Assembly (NCBI GenBank): GCA_945861295.1
Contig: CAMAUF010000059.1
Span: 1-9,188, forward strand
Length of the DNA: 9,188 bases
Reading direction: 5' to 3'
Source: a bacterium
GTDB taxonomy: Bacteria; Chloroflexota; Dehalococcoidia; Tepidiformales; Tepidiformaceae
Shown here: piece by piece, positions 1 through 5,327 of the stretch
How the letters are laid out: each line of letters opens with the position of its first letter
Position numbering within the stretch: the first letter of the stretch is position 1
The notes under the pieces: model-generated
Databases searched by the model: none
Seen by the model: the letters and a program-made list of their open reading frames with translations, nothing else
Told to the model about the DNA's origin: nothing
Program-made: the position numbers and the translations under genes

Positions 1-1298
1 CCAGCGCCAGCAAGGTACGCCGCGACCGGCGCGCGGTCATCAGCGGTGAGCAAGCCAGCGATCGGCGGTTCGAATAGCCCGAGTTCGGCCGCGGCACGGG
101 CGGCCGCGCGGATCACGACATCTTCGACGGACGGCGAAACGGCCGATCCGCGCCACTCCTTGGTCAGTCCAGCGCAGAGCTTGTGGACCTCCGAGAGGTG
201 CACGGTCGCCTTGAGCGAGAGCTTCTCCGAGCGCACTTCGGCCAGCTGGACCGCACTCTTGATCGTCAGCCGCTCCGAGCGCGGCAGGACGGCCGGCGCT
301 CGCTCCATCTCGACCGCGGCTTCGCTGGCTTCGACGCTGGACGCCTCAGCCGCCACTTCGACGGCCTCCTGATCCGAACTGGACGGTTCCACCGCGGAGG
401 GCGCTTCGGTGACGTAGGCAACAGGCTGGTCCACCTCGAGCAGGAACTCGTTGGTATCGGTAAAGGCTTCGGCGTCGTCCAGTTCGGCCGCCTCGACCGC
501 GAGTGACGCGGCGAACTCTTGTTCGATGTCCGCGGCGCCTTCGTCGATGAGGCTGGCCATCGGCGCTTTCTCTTCGACCGTGGCGGATGGGGTGGCGTCA
601 GCTTCGGCGCTTGGGGCGAATGCCGCCTCAGCCTCCCAGGGTTGGTCGTCGAGGGCAACGAATTGGCCGAGCGCCGATTCGGTCTCGACCGGCGAACCGT
701 GATGCATAGGGGCGGCGAGCACTTCGGCTTGAAGCTCCCGCAAGACAAACTCGTCCGGCGCGCGCTCGGTCAAGAACGGCGGTGGCGCTTCGGGTCCCAC
801 CGCCGGGGCAGCGGGAGCGGTGGCGAACGCGATCACGGGGCGGATGGCCGTCTCGGGAGGCTCGCCGCCGGGCCAATCGTCTTTGAACCGGATCGACTCC
901 ACCGGAGTGAGGTCCCACGTACCGGCGTCGCCCTGGTCGCCCAGTTCGGACTCAGCGGGCGCCGTCCATGGGGACTCGGAACGCTCCGCCTCGACCGCGG
1001 CCGGCTCTTCATGCACGACGAGGCGGAGGCGAGCGCTCGGGAGCGGGACGGGGTCCATTTCCCCTTCAGCGAAAATAAACGCGGCCGTCTCGCCGCCGGA
1101 GAGGACGCCGCCGGCAGCCAACCGGTGCCGTAGCACGCCCGCGGCCTCCGCTTCGATGTCGATGGCGACGAAGTCGCACTCAAGCCGGTAGATCAGATCC
1201 CCCGGCTCGACGAATTGCCCGTCAGTCAGATACCACTCGGCGATTGCGCTTGGACGCCTGCTCTGGCCAAGCTCCGGCACTGTCACGACTGCAGCCAT
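1..1298 (-). CDS. 2-oxoacid dehydrogenase E2-like protein with a degenerate lipoyl domain (partial, 3' end outside window)
   Basis: The frame is open from an ATG at 1298 to the window edge (432 codons) and is preceded by a GGAGGA ribosome-binding site. Residues about 15-80 match a lipoyl/biotinyl domain: the glycine-containing turn EPGD (31-34), the strand ending LECDFVAIDIEAEAAGVL (39-56), and a later G-x-x-x-x-G-G segment. In active E2 proteins the hairpin reads E-T-D-K-A, where Lys is lipoylated. Here it reads E40-C41-D42-F43-V44, so the attachment lysine is missing. Residues about 95-340 are a long acidic Ala/Pro/Glu-rich linker of low complexity. From about 343 the sequence resembles the start of the E2 acyltransferase domain (ATVHLSEV at 364-371, then SVEDVVIRAAARAAAEL at 390-406). 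The HxxxDG active site would lie outside the window. No E3/E1-binding peptide was recognised in the linker. In the family, E2 forms the core of pyruvate-type dehydrogenase complexes; this copy may be structural or regulatory. The lipoyl fold is fairly certain, the acyltransferase half less so. Confidence 0.6.
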   Translation of the reverse strand, partial: MAAVVTVPELGQSRRPSAIAEWYLTDGQFVEPGDLIYRLECDFVAIDIEAEAAGVLRHRLAAGGVLSGGETAAFIFAEGEMDPVPLPSARLRLVVHEEPAAVEAERSESPWTAPAESELGDQGDAGTWDLTPVESIRFKDDWPGGEPPETAIRPVIAFATAPAAPAVGPEAPPPFLTERAPDEFVLRELQAEVLAAPMHHGSPVETESALGQFVALDDQPWEAEAAFAPSAEADATPSATVEEKAPMASLIDEGAADIEQEFAASLAVEAAELDDAEAFTDTNEFLLEVDQPVAYVTEAPSAVEPSSSDQEAVEVAAEASSVEASEAAVEMERAPAVLPRSERLTIKSAVQLAEVRSEKLSLKATVHLSEVHKLCAGLTKEWRGSAVSPSVEDVVIRAAARAAAELGLFEPPIAGLLTADDRAPVAAYLAGA

Positions 1299-1304
1299 AT
1301 CGAA

Positions 1305-1310
1305 TCCTCC
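1305..1310 (-). promoter_or_regulatory. Ribosome-binding site of the E2-like gene
   Basis: The minus strand reads GGAGGA, six bases before the ATG at 1298. This strong Shine-Dalgarno sequence fixes the start codon and supports the frame as real although the gene is cut by the window edge. Confidence 0.75.
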
Positions 1311-1499
1311 AGAAATCACTGGGCCGCGCGTCCTCCCGCGGACCGGGCATCTCTCTCCATCATGGTGGACGAGGGAGCCGCCTGGTGCGCTGGACTGACG
1401 ATCGCCAGCGAGTCGCGTCGCCCGCCCGCTCACTGCAGCGGGGCTTGCTCCCTTTCAAGAACGGCAGTCCGCGCGTCCAGCGCAGGGTTGGGAGACCTT

Positions 1500-1553
1500 A
1501 TGGTGACAACACTCGACGGGACCTGGCCCCGTCGTCCACCATTCGCACGATGA
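1500..1553 (+). CDS. Putative 17-residue leader peptide coupled to the sulfurtransferase
   Basis: A GGGAG motif at 1490-1494 lies five bases before an ATG at 1500. The frame encodes MVTTLDGTWPRRPPFAR and ends in TGA at 1551-1553. That stop overlaps the ATG of the sulfurtransferase (1550-1552) in an ATGA arrangement, typical of translational coupling. The sulfurtransferase has no ribosome-binding site of its own, so ribosomes finishing this short frame could restart on it. A 7-bp stem-loop (1514-1534) lies inside the frame, and the peptide has a Pro-Arg-Arg-Pro-Pro run that might slow ribosomes. No homologue is recognised. It may be only a fortuitous ORF; the evidence is the positioned ribosome-binding site plus the exact overlap. 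Confidence 0.4.
   Translation: MVTTLDGTWPRRPPFAR
1514..1534 (+). promoter_or_regulatory. Stem-loop in the sulfurtransferase leader
   Basis: CGACGGG (1514-1520) pairs perfectly with CCCGTCG (1528-1534) across a 7-nt loop. The hairpin ends 15 bases before the sulfurtransferase ATG and lies within the small upstream ORF, so passage of ribosomes through that ORF would open it. No T-run follows, so it is not a standard terminator. Confidence 0.4.
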
Positions 1554-2476
1554 CAAGCGCGCTCGATCGGGAAGGCCGCCATGGGGTCGTGTCGGCGCAA
1601 TGGCTCGCGGGCGCCTTGGCTCGCCCAGACCTAGTCGTCGTCGAAGCGAGTTGGGCGCCGCAGGCGGAGGCGGGAGAGTACCTGGCGGGCCACATCCCGG
1701 GCGCAGTCCACCTCAACACCGACGACTTCGAGAACGGTTTTCCGACCTGGAAGCTCAGGGCCATCGCCAAACTCCAGGACGTCATCGGCGGGCTGGGGAT
1801 CGCCACGGACGCGACCGTCGTGGTCTACGGCGCCCAGCACATCGCCGTCTGCCGCGTCTGGTGGGCCATGCTGACAGCGGGCGTCGGCGATGTACGCATC
1901 CTGGATGGCGGCCTCCAAGCGTGGCGGCGGGCGGCGTTGCCCCTTGAGGCGGGCCTATCCTCGCGAGAGCCGGCGGCGTTTGAGGGCAGCCCGCGGCCAG
2001 AGTTCCTCGCATTGACCGAGTACGTGCGGGAGCGATTCGCGGGCGAAGGCGCCTGGGTCGCTGACGTGCGCAGCCGCGCCGAGTTTGACGGCATCACCAG
2101 TGGATATGGGTACCTGGATGCGAAGGGCCGCATCCCGCTTGCCAGCCACCTCGGCGATGCGGACGACAACGCGCGGCTTTACATCGACGACCGCGGCATG
2201 ATGCGCGACCCAGCGGCCATCGTCGCGAGCTGGGTCGCGGCCGGGATCACGGGCTCGCCGCCGTCGTTCGACCGCGAGCTGATTTTCGCCTGCGGCAGCG
2301 GCTGGCGTTCGAGCGCGGCCTTCTTCACGGCCTGGCGACTCGGCTATCGGAACATCCGCAACTATTCGGACGGCTGGTGCGGCTGGAGCACGCGGTACGT
2401 GGCCGACGCCACGGCGGCGGGCGGAACCCCGGGCTGGCGCCAGGAGCGCACGGGCAACCCTTCGCTGCCAGCTTGA
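1550..2476 (+). CDS. Thiosulfate/3-mercaptopyruvate-type sulfurtransferase (tandem rhodanese domains)
   Basis: This 308-residue protein has two rhodanese domains. Such enzymes move a sulfane sulfur from thiosulfate or 3-mercaptopyruvate to an acceptor such as cyanide or a thiol, through a cysteine persulfide. The N-terminal, structural domain spans about 13-135 and has the usual YLAGHIPGAVHLN (44-56) and VRILDGGLQAW (115-125) signatures without a catalytic cysteine loop. The C-terminal domain spans about 150-285, with VADVRSRAEFDG (170-181), the active-site loop C248-G-S-G-W-R-S and the closing NYSDGWCGWS (271-280). The CGSG opening resembles mercaptopyruvate sulfurtransferases more than classical CRKG rhodaneses, but the W-R that follows leaves the substrate open. 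No signal peptide is visible, so it should be cytosolic. The frame stays open upstream, but that part is low-complexity and unlike the family; the ATG at 1550 gives normal length and overlaps the stop of a short upstream ORF. GTG at residue 14 is another possible start. Confidence 0.85.
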   Translation: MTSALDREGRHGVVSAQWLAGALARPDLVVVEASWAPQAEAGEYLAGHIPGAVHLNTDDFENGFPTWKLRAIAKLQDVIGGLGIATDATVVVYGAQHIAVCRVWWAMLTAGVGDVRILDGGLQAWRRAALPLEAGLSSREPAAFEGSPRPEFLALTEYVRERFAGEGAWVADVRSRAEFDGITSGYGYLDAKGRIPLASHLGDADDNARLYIDDRGMMRDPAAIVASWVAAGITGSPPSFDRELIFACGSGWRSSAAFFTAWRLGYRNIRNYSDGWCGWSTRYVADATAAGGTPGWRQERTGNPSLPA

Positions 2477-2477
2477 G

Positions 2478-2520
2478 GAGCGACCGTAAGGCGATAGCGC
2501 CGCAGCGCGGCCGCGCCCTT
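2478..2520. terminator. Possible bidirectional terminator between convergent genes
   Basis: The 44-bp gap between two convergent stop codons contains a perfect 12-bp palindrome (GCGCGGCCGCGC, 2505-2516) and a wider pairing of AAGGCG (2488-2493) with CGCCCTT (2514-2520, one bulged base). The plus strand ends in only CCCTTT, so a Rho-independent function is uncertain. The position makes termination its most likely role. Confidence 0.3.
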
Positions 2521-2766
2521 TCAGCGCGGTGGCAGATCGCCGGGCGGCGCCGGCTCATCGGCGGGGTCGTCCTCGCCCAGGAGCAGCCGCGCCAGCGGGA
2601 AGCCGACGACCGTCGCGGCCAGGCCAGCCGCGCCGAGGATCGCCGCTTCGCTGCCGCTGGTGACGAGCCCGTAGACCAGCGCCAGCGCGGAGACGCCCGC
2701 CAGCCCCCACGGCAGGGCCTTCGGCTTCGGAAACGCGGGGAAGAGCAGCCGTCCCGGGCGTGGCAT
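2521..2766 (-). CDS. Small two-helix membrane protein downstream of thyX
   Basis: This 81-residue protein belongs to no family I recognise. It has a short basic Pro-rich N-terminus (residues 1-17), two hydrophobic segments likely to span the membrane (about 19-36 and 41-63, joined by the short turn TSGSE) and an acidic, Pro-rich C-terminal tail (64-81, GEDDPADEPAPP). The basic N-terminus favours a hairpin with both ends in the cytoplasm. Its ATG follows the TAA of thyX by two bases, so the two are almost certainly co-transcribed and translationally coupled; a GAGGAAGGGG stretch at the end of thyX may act as its ribosome-binding site. A membrane helper in the thyX operon has no evident link to thymidylate synthesis, so function cannot be assigned. 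Confidence 0.65.
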   Translation of the reverse strand: MPRPGRLLFPAFPKPKALPWGLAGVSALALVYGLVTSGSEAAILGAAGLAATVVGFPLARLLLGEDDPADEPAPPGDLPPR

Positions 2767-2768
2767 GG

Positions 2769-3590
2769 TTAAGCGCCCGCCCCTTCCTCGGCGGCGATGG
2801 TCGCCCAGTCCTCGTCCCGCAACGGGGCCAGTTCGCCGCGCCGGTGGGCGTCGTACAGCCGGAAGAGCGCGTCTTTGTGCGGGCGGACGCGCCCAATCGG
2901 GCAGGCGGCCCAATCCTTTTCGCTTTCGTCGCAGTAGCCGAGGCGCAGCTCGCCGCACTTCGGCTGGAGGAAGCGGCCGATCTCGGGGCAGACCTTCATC
3001 ACCGCCGAGCGCATCAACGCCGCGACCTTGCGGAACTCCCACTGCGCCCGCGTGCAGAGGCGGAGGTCGCAGATGTGCAGTAGCGACTGAAAGTTCACGG
3101 TGATCTTGAAGTTGGTGTTGGTGGCGTTCGGCAGGAGGAAGCGGGCGTCTTCGGCCGGGATACCGGCGGCGACCATCTCCTCATACAACGCGCCGACCTT
3201 GTCGAAAAGCGCGTCCATGCGGTCCTGCATGCCTGCCTTCACGACTGTGGCGGGCACGGTGTAGGGGAACTCGCCGCCCTTGTAGGTCACATACCGCTGG
3301 CTCTGTTGCTCGAACGAGATCCCGACACGGTGGCGGACAAACTGGTGGCTGAACGCGCGGGAGACGCCCGAGATGCCGAACTCGAACCAGACCTGTTCGA
3401 GCGGGCTGCCGTGGCCCGTCTTCAGCCGCTCCTCGACGAACTCCCGCATCGCCTCGTGCGTGATCCGCTCGTCGTCGACGCGGGCGATGACCTGCTGCGG
3501 CGTCAGCGCGCTATAGCAGACGCGATACGCCAGATAGAGCGAGCGGATCGGGTCCTCCGAGTGCGAAATGAGCGTGACCTGGATTGGCAT
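2769..3590 (-). CDS. thyX: Flavin-dependent thymidylate synthase
   Basis: ThyX makes dTMP from dUMP with methylene-tetrahydrofolate as carbon donor and FAD/NADPH as reductant, acting as a cytosolic homotetramer. The 273-residue protein carries the signature as R86-H-R-V-G-I-S-F-E-Q-Q-S97-Q-R-Y, preceded by FSHQFV (80-85). Other conserved parts are the N-terminal start of the fold (MPIQVTLISHSEDP), the HGSPLEQVWFEF segment (60-71) and the LRLCTRAQWEFR block (177-188), which contributes substrate contacts. The signature has eight residues between RHR and the Ser instead of the common seven. The C-terminal part carries four cysteines (201, 212, 220, 230), a cluster also seen in some other ThyX proteins and possibly metal-binding. 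ATG 3590 was chosen because family similarity begins there; the frame is open to 3704 but that extension is Pro/Gly/Arg-rich. No good ribosome-binding site precedes it. It heads an operon with the small membrane protein. Confidence 0.95.
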   Translation of the reverse strand: MPIQVTLISHSEDPIRSLYLAYRVCYSALTPQQVIARVDDERITHEAMREFVEERLKTGHGSPLEQVWFEFGISGVSRAFSHQFVRHRVGISFEQQSQRYVTYKGGEFPYTVPATVVKAGMQDRMDALFDKVGALYEEMVAAGIPAEDARFLLPNATNTNFKITVNFQSLLHICDLRLCTRAQWEFRKVAALMRSAVMKVCPEIGRFLQPKCGELRLGYCDESEKDWAACPIGRVRPHKDALFRLYDAHRRGELAPLRDEDWATIAAEEGAGA

Positions 3591-3681
3591 CGGCGCAGCA
3601 CCCACGTCTCGAGTCCCACTCCCGCGGCCGGCGGGGTGTGGGCGAACCATCGGTATTGTTGCACGGCGGCGGGCGCTGGAA

Positions 3682-3714
3682 GCCTGCCGTCCGCGAGATC
3701 GCACGGAGGCGGAC
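3682..3714. other. Inverted-repeat stretch between the alcohol dehydrogenase and thyX
   Basis: GCCT-G-CCGT (3682-3690) pairs with ACGGAGGC (3703-3710), giving 8 bp with one bulge. An alternative pairing joins GTCCGC (3689-3694) with GCGGAC (3709-3714). The stretch lies in the 150-bp gap downstream of the dehydrogenase and upstream of thyX. It could be a terminator for the former or a leader element of the latter. There is no T-run, and I found no convincing promoter for thyX in this gap. Confidence 0.3.
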
Positions 3715-3740
3715 AGACTATGTCGGGTAGGGCCCAGCGG

Positions 3741-4844
3741 TCAGCCGTTCGGGATGAGCACGCCGCGGCCGGGCTTGCCGGCGATCAGGTCATCGTACGC
3801 CTCGTTCACCTGTTCGAGCGGGTAGCGGCGTGTGATCTGGCCTTGCACGTCGATCAGGCCGCGCTGGTAGAAGTCGAGGATGCGCGCGAAGGTCTCGTGC
3901 GGGCTCGCGGAGCCGTAGTACGAGCCCATCAGGATCTTCTGGTTGCGCACGAGCGTCGTCACTTCGAGCGAGGAGCGGTCGGCCTCCGGCGCAAGGCCGA
4001 CGACGACGGCGACGCCGTTCGGGCGCAACACCTCCACACATTGGGCGACCGTTTGGCCGCTGCCGAAGACTTCGAACGCGAAATCCACTCCGCCGCCGCT
4101 CAACTCCTTCACGGCCGCGACGGGGTCGACTTCGCTGGCGTTGACAAGGTCGGTCGCGCCGAAGCGCTTGACGAAGTCCAGCTTCTCCTGGTTCAGGTCG
4201 ACCGCGATCACTTTGGCGGCGTTCATCAGCCGCGCGCCCTGGACGACGTTCGTGCCGACGCCGCCCGCGCCGAAGACGGCGATCGTCGCGCCCGGCCGCA
4301 TGAACGGGTTGTTAATCACGGCCCCGACGCCGGTCGTCACGCAGCAGCCAATCAGCGCGAGGACATCCATCGGCACATCGCCCACGACGGGGTAGCAGGC
4401 GCGCGCCGGCACGACCGAGCGTTCGGAGAAGACGCCGATCTTCGAAAGCTGGAAGACCGATTGGCCTTCGCCGTCGGTCAGCCGCGTCGTCCCGTCGAAC
4501 TGGCGCCCACCCGTCAGCCGGTTCGTCAGGCAAAGTTGCGGCGAACCGGAGCGGCAAGTCGAACAGTGGCCGCAGTTGGTCACGAACGAGAGGATGCAGC
4601 GGTCGCCCACCTTGACCGACGACACGCCAAGGCCGACCTCCTCGACCGTCCCGGCGCCCTCGTGCCCAAGCACCACCGGGCGCAGCGTCGAGCCCGTGCC
4701 CTCCATGATGTGGTGGTCGCTGAGGCAGATGCCGGCGGCGCCGATGCGGACGCGGACCTCGCCCTCTTTCGGGTCGTCCATTTCGAGGTTGACCACGCGC
4801 AGAGGTTCGTGGATTTCATAGAGGACGGCGGCCTTCGACTTCAT
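3741..4844 (-). CDS. Zinc-dependent alcohol dehydrogenase (MDR superfamily, class III-like)
   Basis: This 367-residue enzyme should interconvert an alcohol and its aldehyde with NAD(H) in the cytosol. Catalytic-zinc ligands are visible as C40 (in GICLSDHH), H61-E62 (GHEGAGTVEEVG) and a cysteine at 167/168 (IGCCVTTG). The structural-zinc lobe is complete: C91, C94, C97 and C105. The Rossmann fold follows with GAGGVG (192-197) and an acidic D216 at the end of the next strand (VIAVDLN), which favours NAD over NADP. The pattern, including IGCCVTTGVGAVIN and the 106-140 segment, is closest to class III and NDMA-dependent alcohol dehydrogenases, but the substrate cannot be read from sequence. ATG 4844 has a near-ideal GAAGGAG ribosome-binding site; the open frame beyond it to 4946 shows no family similarity. 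The gene stands alone, with an extended -10-like promoter and a 9-bp inverted repeat upstream, which suggests regulated expression. Confidence 0.92.
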   Translation of the reverse strand: MKSKAAVLYEIHEPLRVVNLEMDDPKEGEVRVRIGAAGICLSDHHIMEGTGSTLRPVVLGHEGAGTVEEVGLGVSSVKVGDRCILSFVTNCGHCSTCRSGSPQLCLTNRLTGGRQFDGTTRLTDGEGQSVFQLSKIGVFSERSVVPARACYPVVGDVPMDVLALIGCCVTTGVGAVINNPFMRPGATIAVFGAGGVGTNVVQGARLMNAAKVIAVDLNQEKLDFVKRFGATDLVNASEVDPVAAVKELSGGGVDFAFEVFGSGQTVAQCVEVLRPNGVAVVVGLAPEADRSSLEVTTLVRNQKILMGSYYGSASPHETFARILDFYQRGLIDVQGQITRRYPLEQVNEAYDDLIAGKPGRGVLIPNG

Positions 4845-4849
4845 GGTGG

Positions 4850-4855
4850 CTCCTT
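4850..4855 (-). promoter_or_regulatory. Ribosome-binding site of the alcohol dehydrogenase
   Basis: The minus strand reads AAGGAG, five bases before the ATG at 4844. It decides the start codon against the longer open frame upstream. Confidence 0.8.
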
Positions 4856-4859
4856 CAGC

Positions 4860-4904
4860 GCGGCAATGAGGTCGGCCAATCCTACCAGGGACGGCCATTG
4901 CCGC
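4860..4904. promoter_or_regulatory. 9-bp inverted repeat (possible operator) in the alcohol dehydrogenase promoter
   Basis: GCGGCAATG (4860-4868) is the exact reverse complement of CATTGCCGC (4896-4904), with 27 bases between the arms. The interval holds the candidate -10 element of the dehydrogenase gene. Half-site centres are 36 bp apart, so the arms could bind a dimeric or tetrameric regulator on both sides of the promoter, or form a long-loop hairpin in a transcript. The regulator is unknown. Confidence 0.35.
4879..4887 (-). promoter_or_regulatory. Candidate extended -10 promoter of the alcohol dehydrogenase
   Basis: The minus strand reads TGGTAGGAT: a TGn extension plus TAGGAT, which matches TATAAT at four of six positions. 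The start codon is 34 bases further on, leaving a leader of roughly 28 nt with room for the ribosome-binding site. No convincing -35 hexamer lies 16-19 bp upstream, which is tolerated with an extended -10. Confidence 0.35.
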
Positions 4905-4941
4905 ACGCGCGCTGATTTGGTGCGCCGGGCAACGGGCGCGC

Positions 4942-5169
4942 GTCACCTTCGACGTCGTGATCGAGAAGGGGCCGGACGACCCCAGGTGCTTTGCCTACGC
5001 CCCGGACCTGCCCGGCTGCGCGACCGGCGGCCTGACGACCCAAGGGGCCCCCGAGATCATGCGCGACGCGCCCGCTCTCTACCTCAAGTCGCTGCTCGCG
5101 GACGACCTGCCAGTACCGCAGCCTCCTCAGGTCGTTCGCGAACAGATACCCTTGGCGCTTGCTGCGGGA
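4942..5169 (+). pseudogene. hicB: hicB antitoxin remnant (start and stop codons lost)
   Basis: Translation from 4942 gives a clear HicB domain: VTFDVVIEKGPDD, then CFAYAPDLPGCATGG, then the helix ending ALYLKSLLADDLPVPQPP. In the family, HicB is a partial RNase H-like fold that binds and blocks the HicA toxin. The position where the initiating Met would stand (4942-4944) is GTC, so the normal start is lost; a GTG at 4957 could start a version lacking the first strand. The ORF continues past the expected end, LALAA (about 5165), because GGA replaces the likely ancestral TGA at 5167-5169, and then runs into sequence unlike HicB up to 5265. The helix is also worn (APEIMRDAP where E-E-A-x-x-N-I-x-E-A is usual). 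Recognition of the family is firm; non-function is inferred. Confidence 0.75.
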
Positions 5170-5327
5170 GCCGCCTCCCGCATCTGTCCAGCCGAGAGGT
5201 GCCGCGGTTTCTTCAAGGCCAGGGACTCGGGCGTGACCGTCAGACCGGAAGCCACATCATCCTGAAGTCGCCAGATGGCGCCCGCCGGGCAAGCGTGCCT
5301 CTACAGCGTGGCCAGCCGCTCCCGTAG
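5166..5327 (+). pseudogene. hicA: hicA toxin remnant, truncated at the valS 3' end
   Basis: In the frame one base behind hicB the sequence reads SRLPHLSSREVPRFLQGQGL, followed by RQTGSHIILKSPDGARRASVPLQRG. This is the N-terminal two thirds of HicA, an mRNA-cleaving dsRBD-like toxin; the catalytic-type histidine in TGSH is kept. The codon before SRLP is GGG (5166-5168) where GTG or ATG would be expected, so the start is gone. The final helix of HicA (typically G-T-L-x-x-I-L-x-x-A) is absent: the frame crosses the valS stop at 5301-5303 and closes at a TAG at 5325-5327. Only about 50 residues remain of the usual 60-80. It overlaps valS convergently by 27 bp. Confidence 0.72.

Noticed and set aside
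1299..1499. T-box, SAM or cobalamin riboswitch in the divergent intergenic stretch
   Set aside because: Several short stems exist (for example CGCTGG 1388-1393 with CCAGCG 1405-1410), but none of the conserved core sequences of these riboswitches could be matched on either strand.
1244..1549. N-terminal extension of the sulfurtransferase by about 100 codons
   Set aside because: The extension is Arg/Gly-rich, unlike any rhodanese N-terminus, overlaps the start region of the divergent E2-like gene, and the shorter start gives normal family length.
3306..5327. A 673-codon open frame on the plus strand across thyX and the alcohol dehydrogenase
   Set aside because: It is antisense to two well-supported genes, has Asp/Arg/His/Ala-rich composition typical of GC-rich antisense frames, and matches no family except at its last ~50 codons, which are the hicA remnant.
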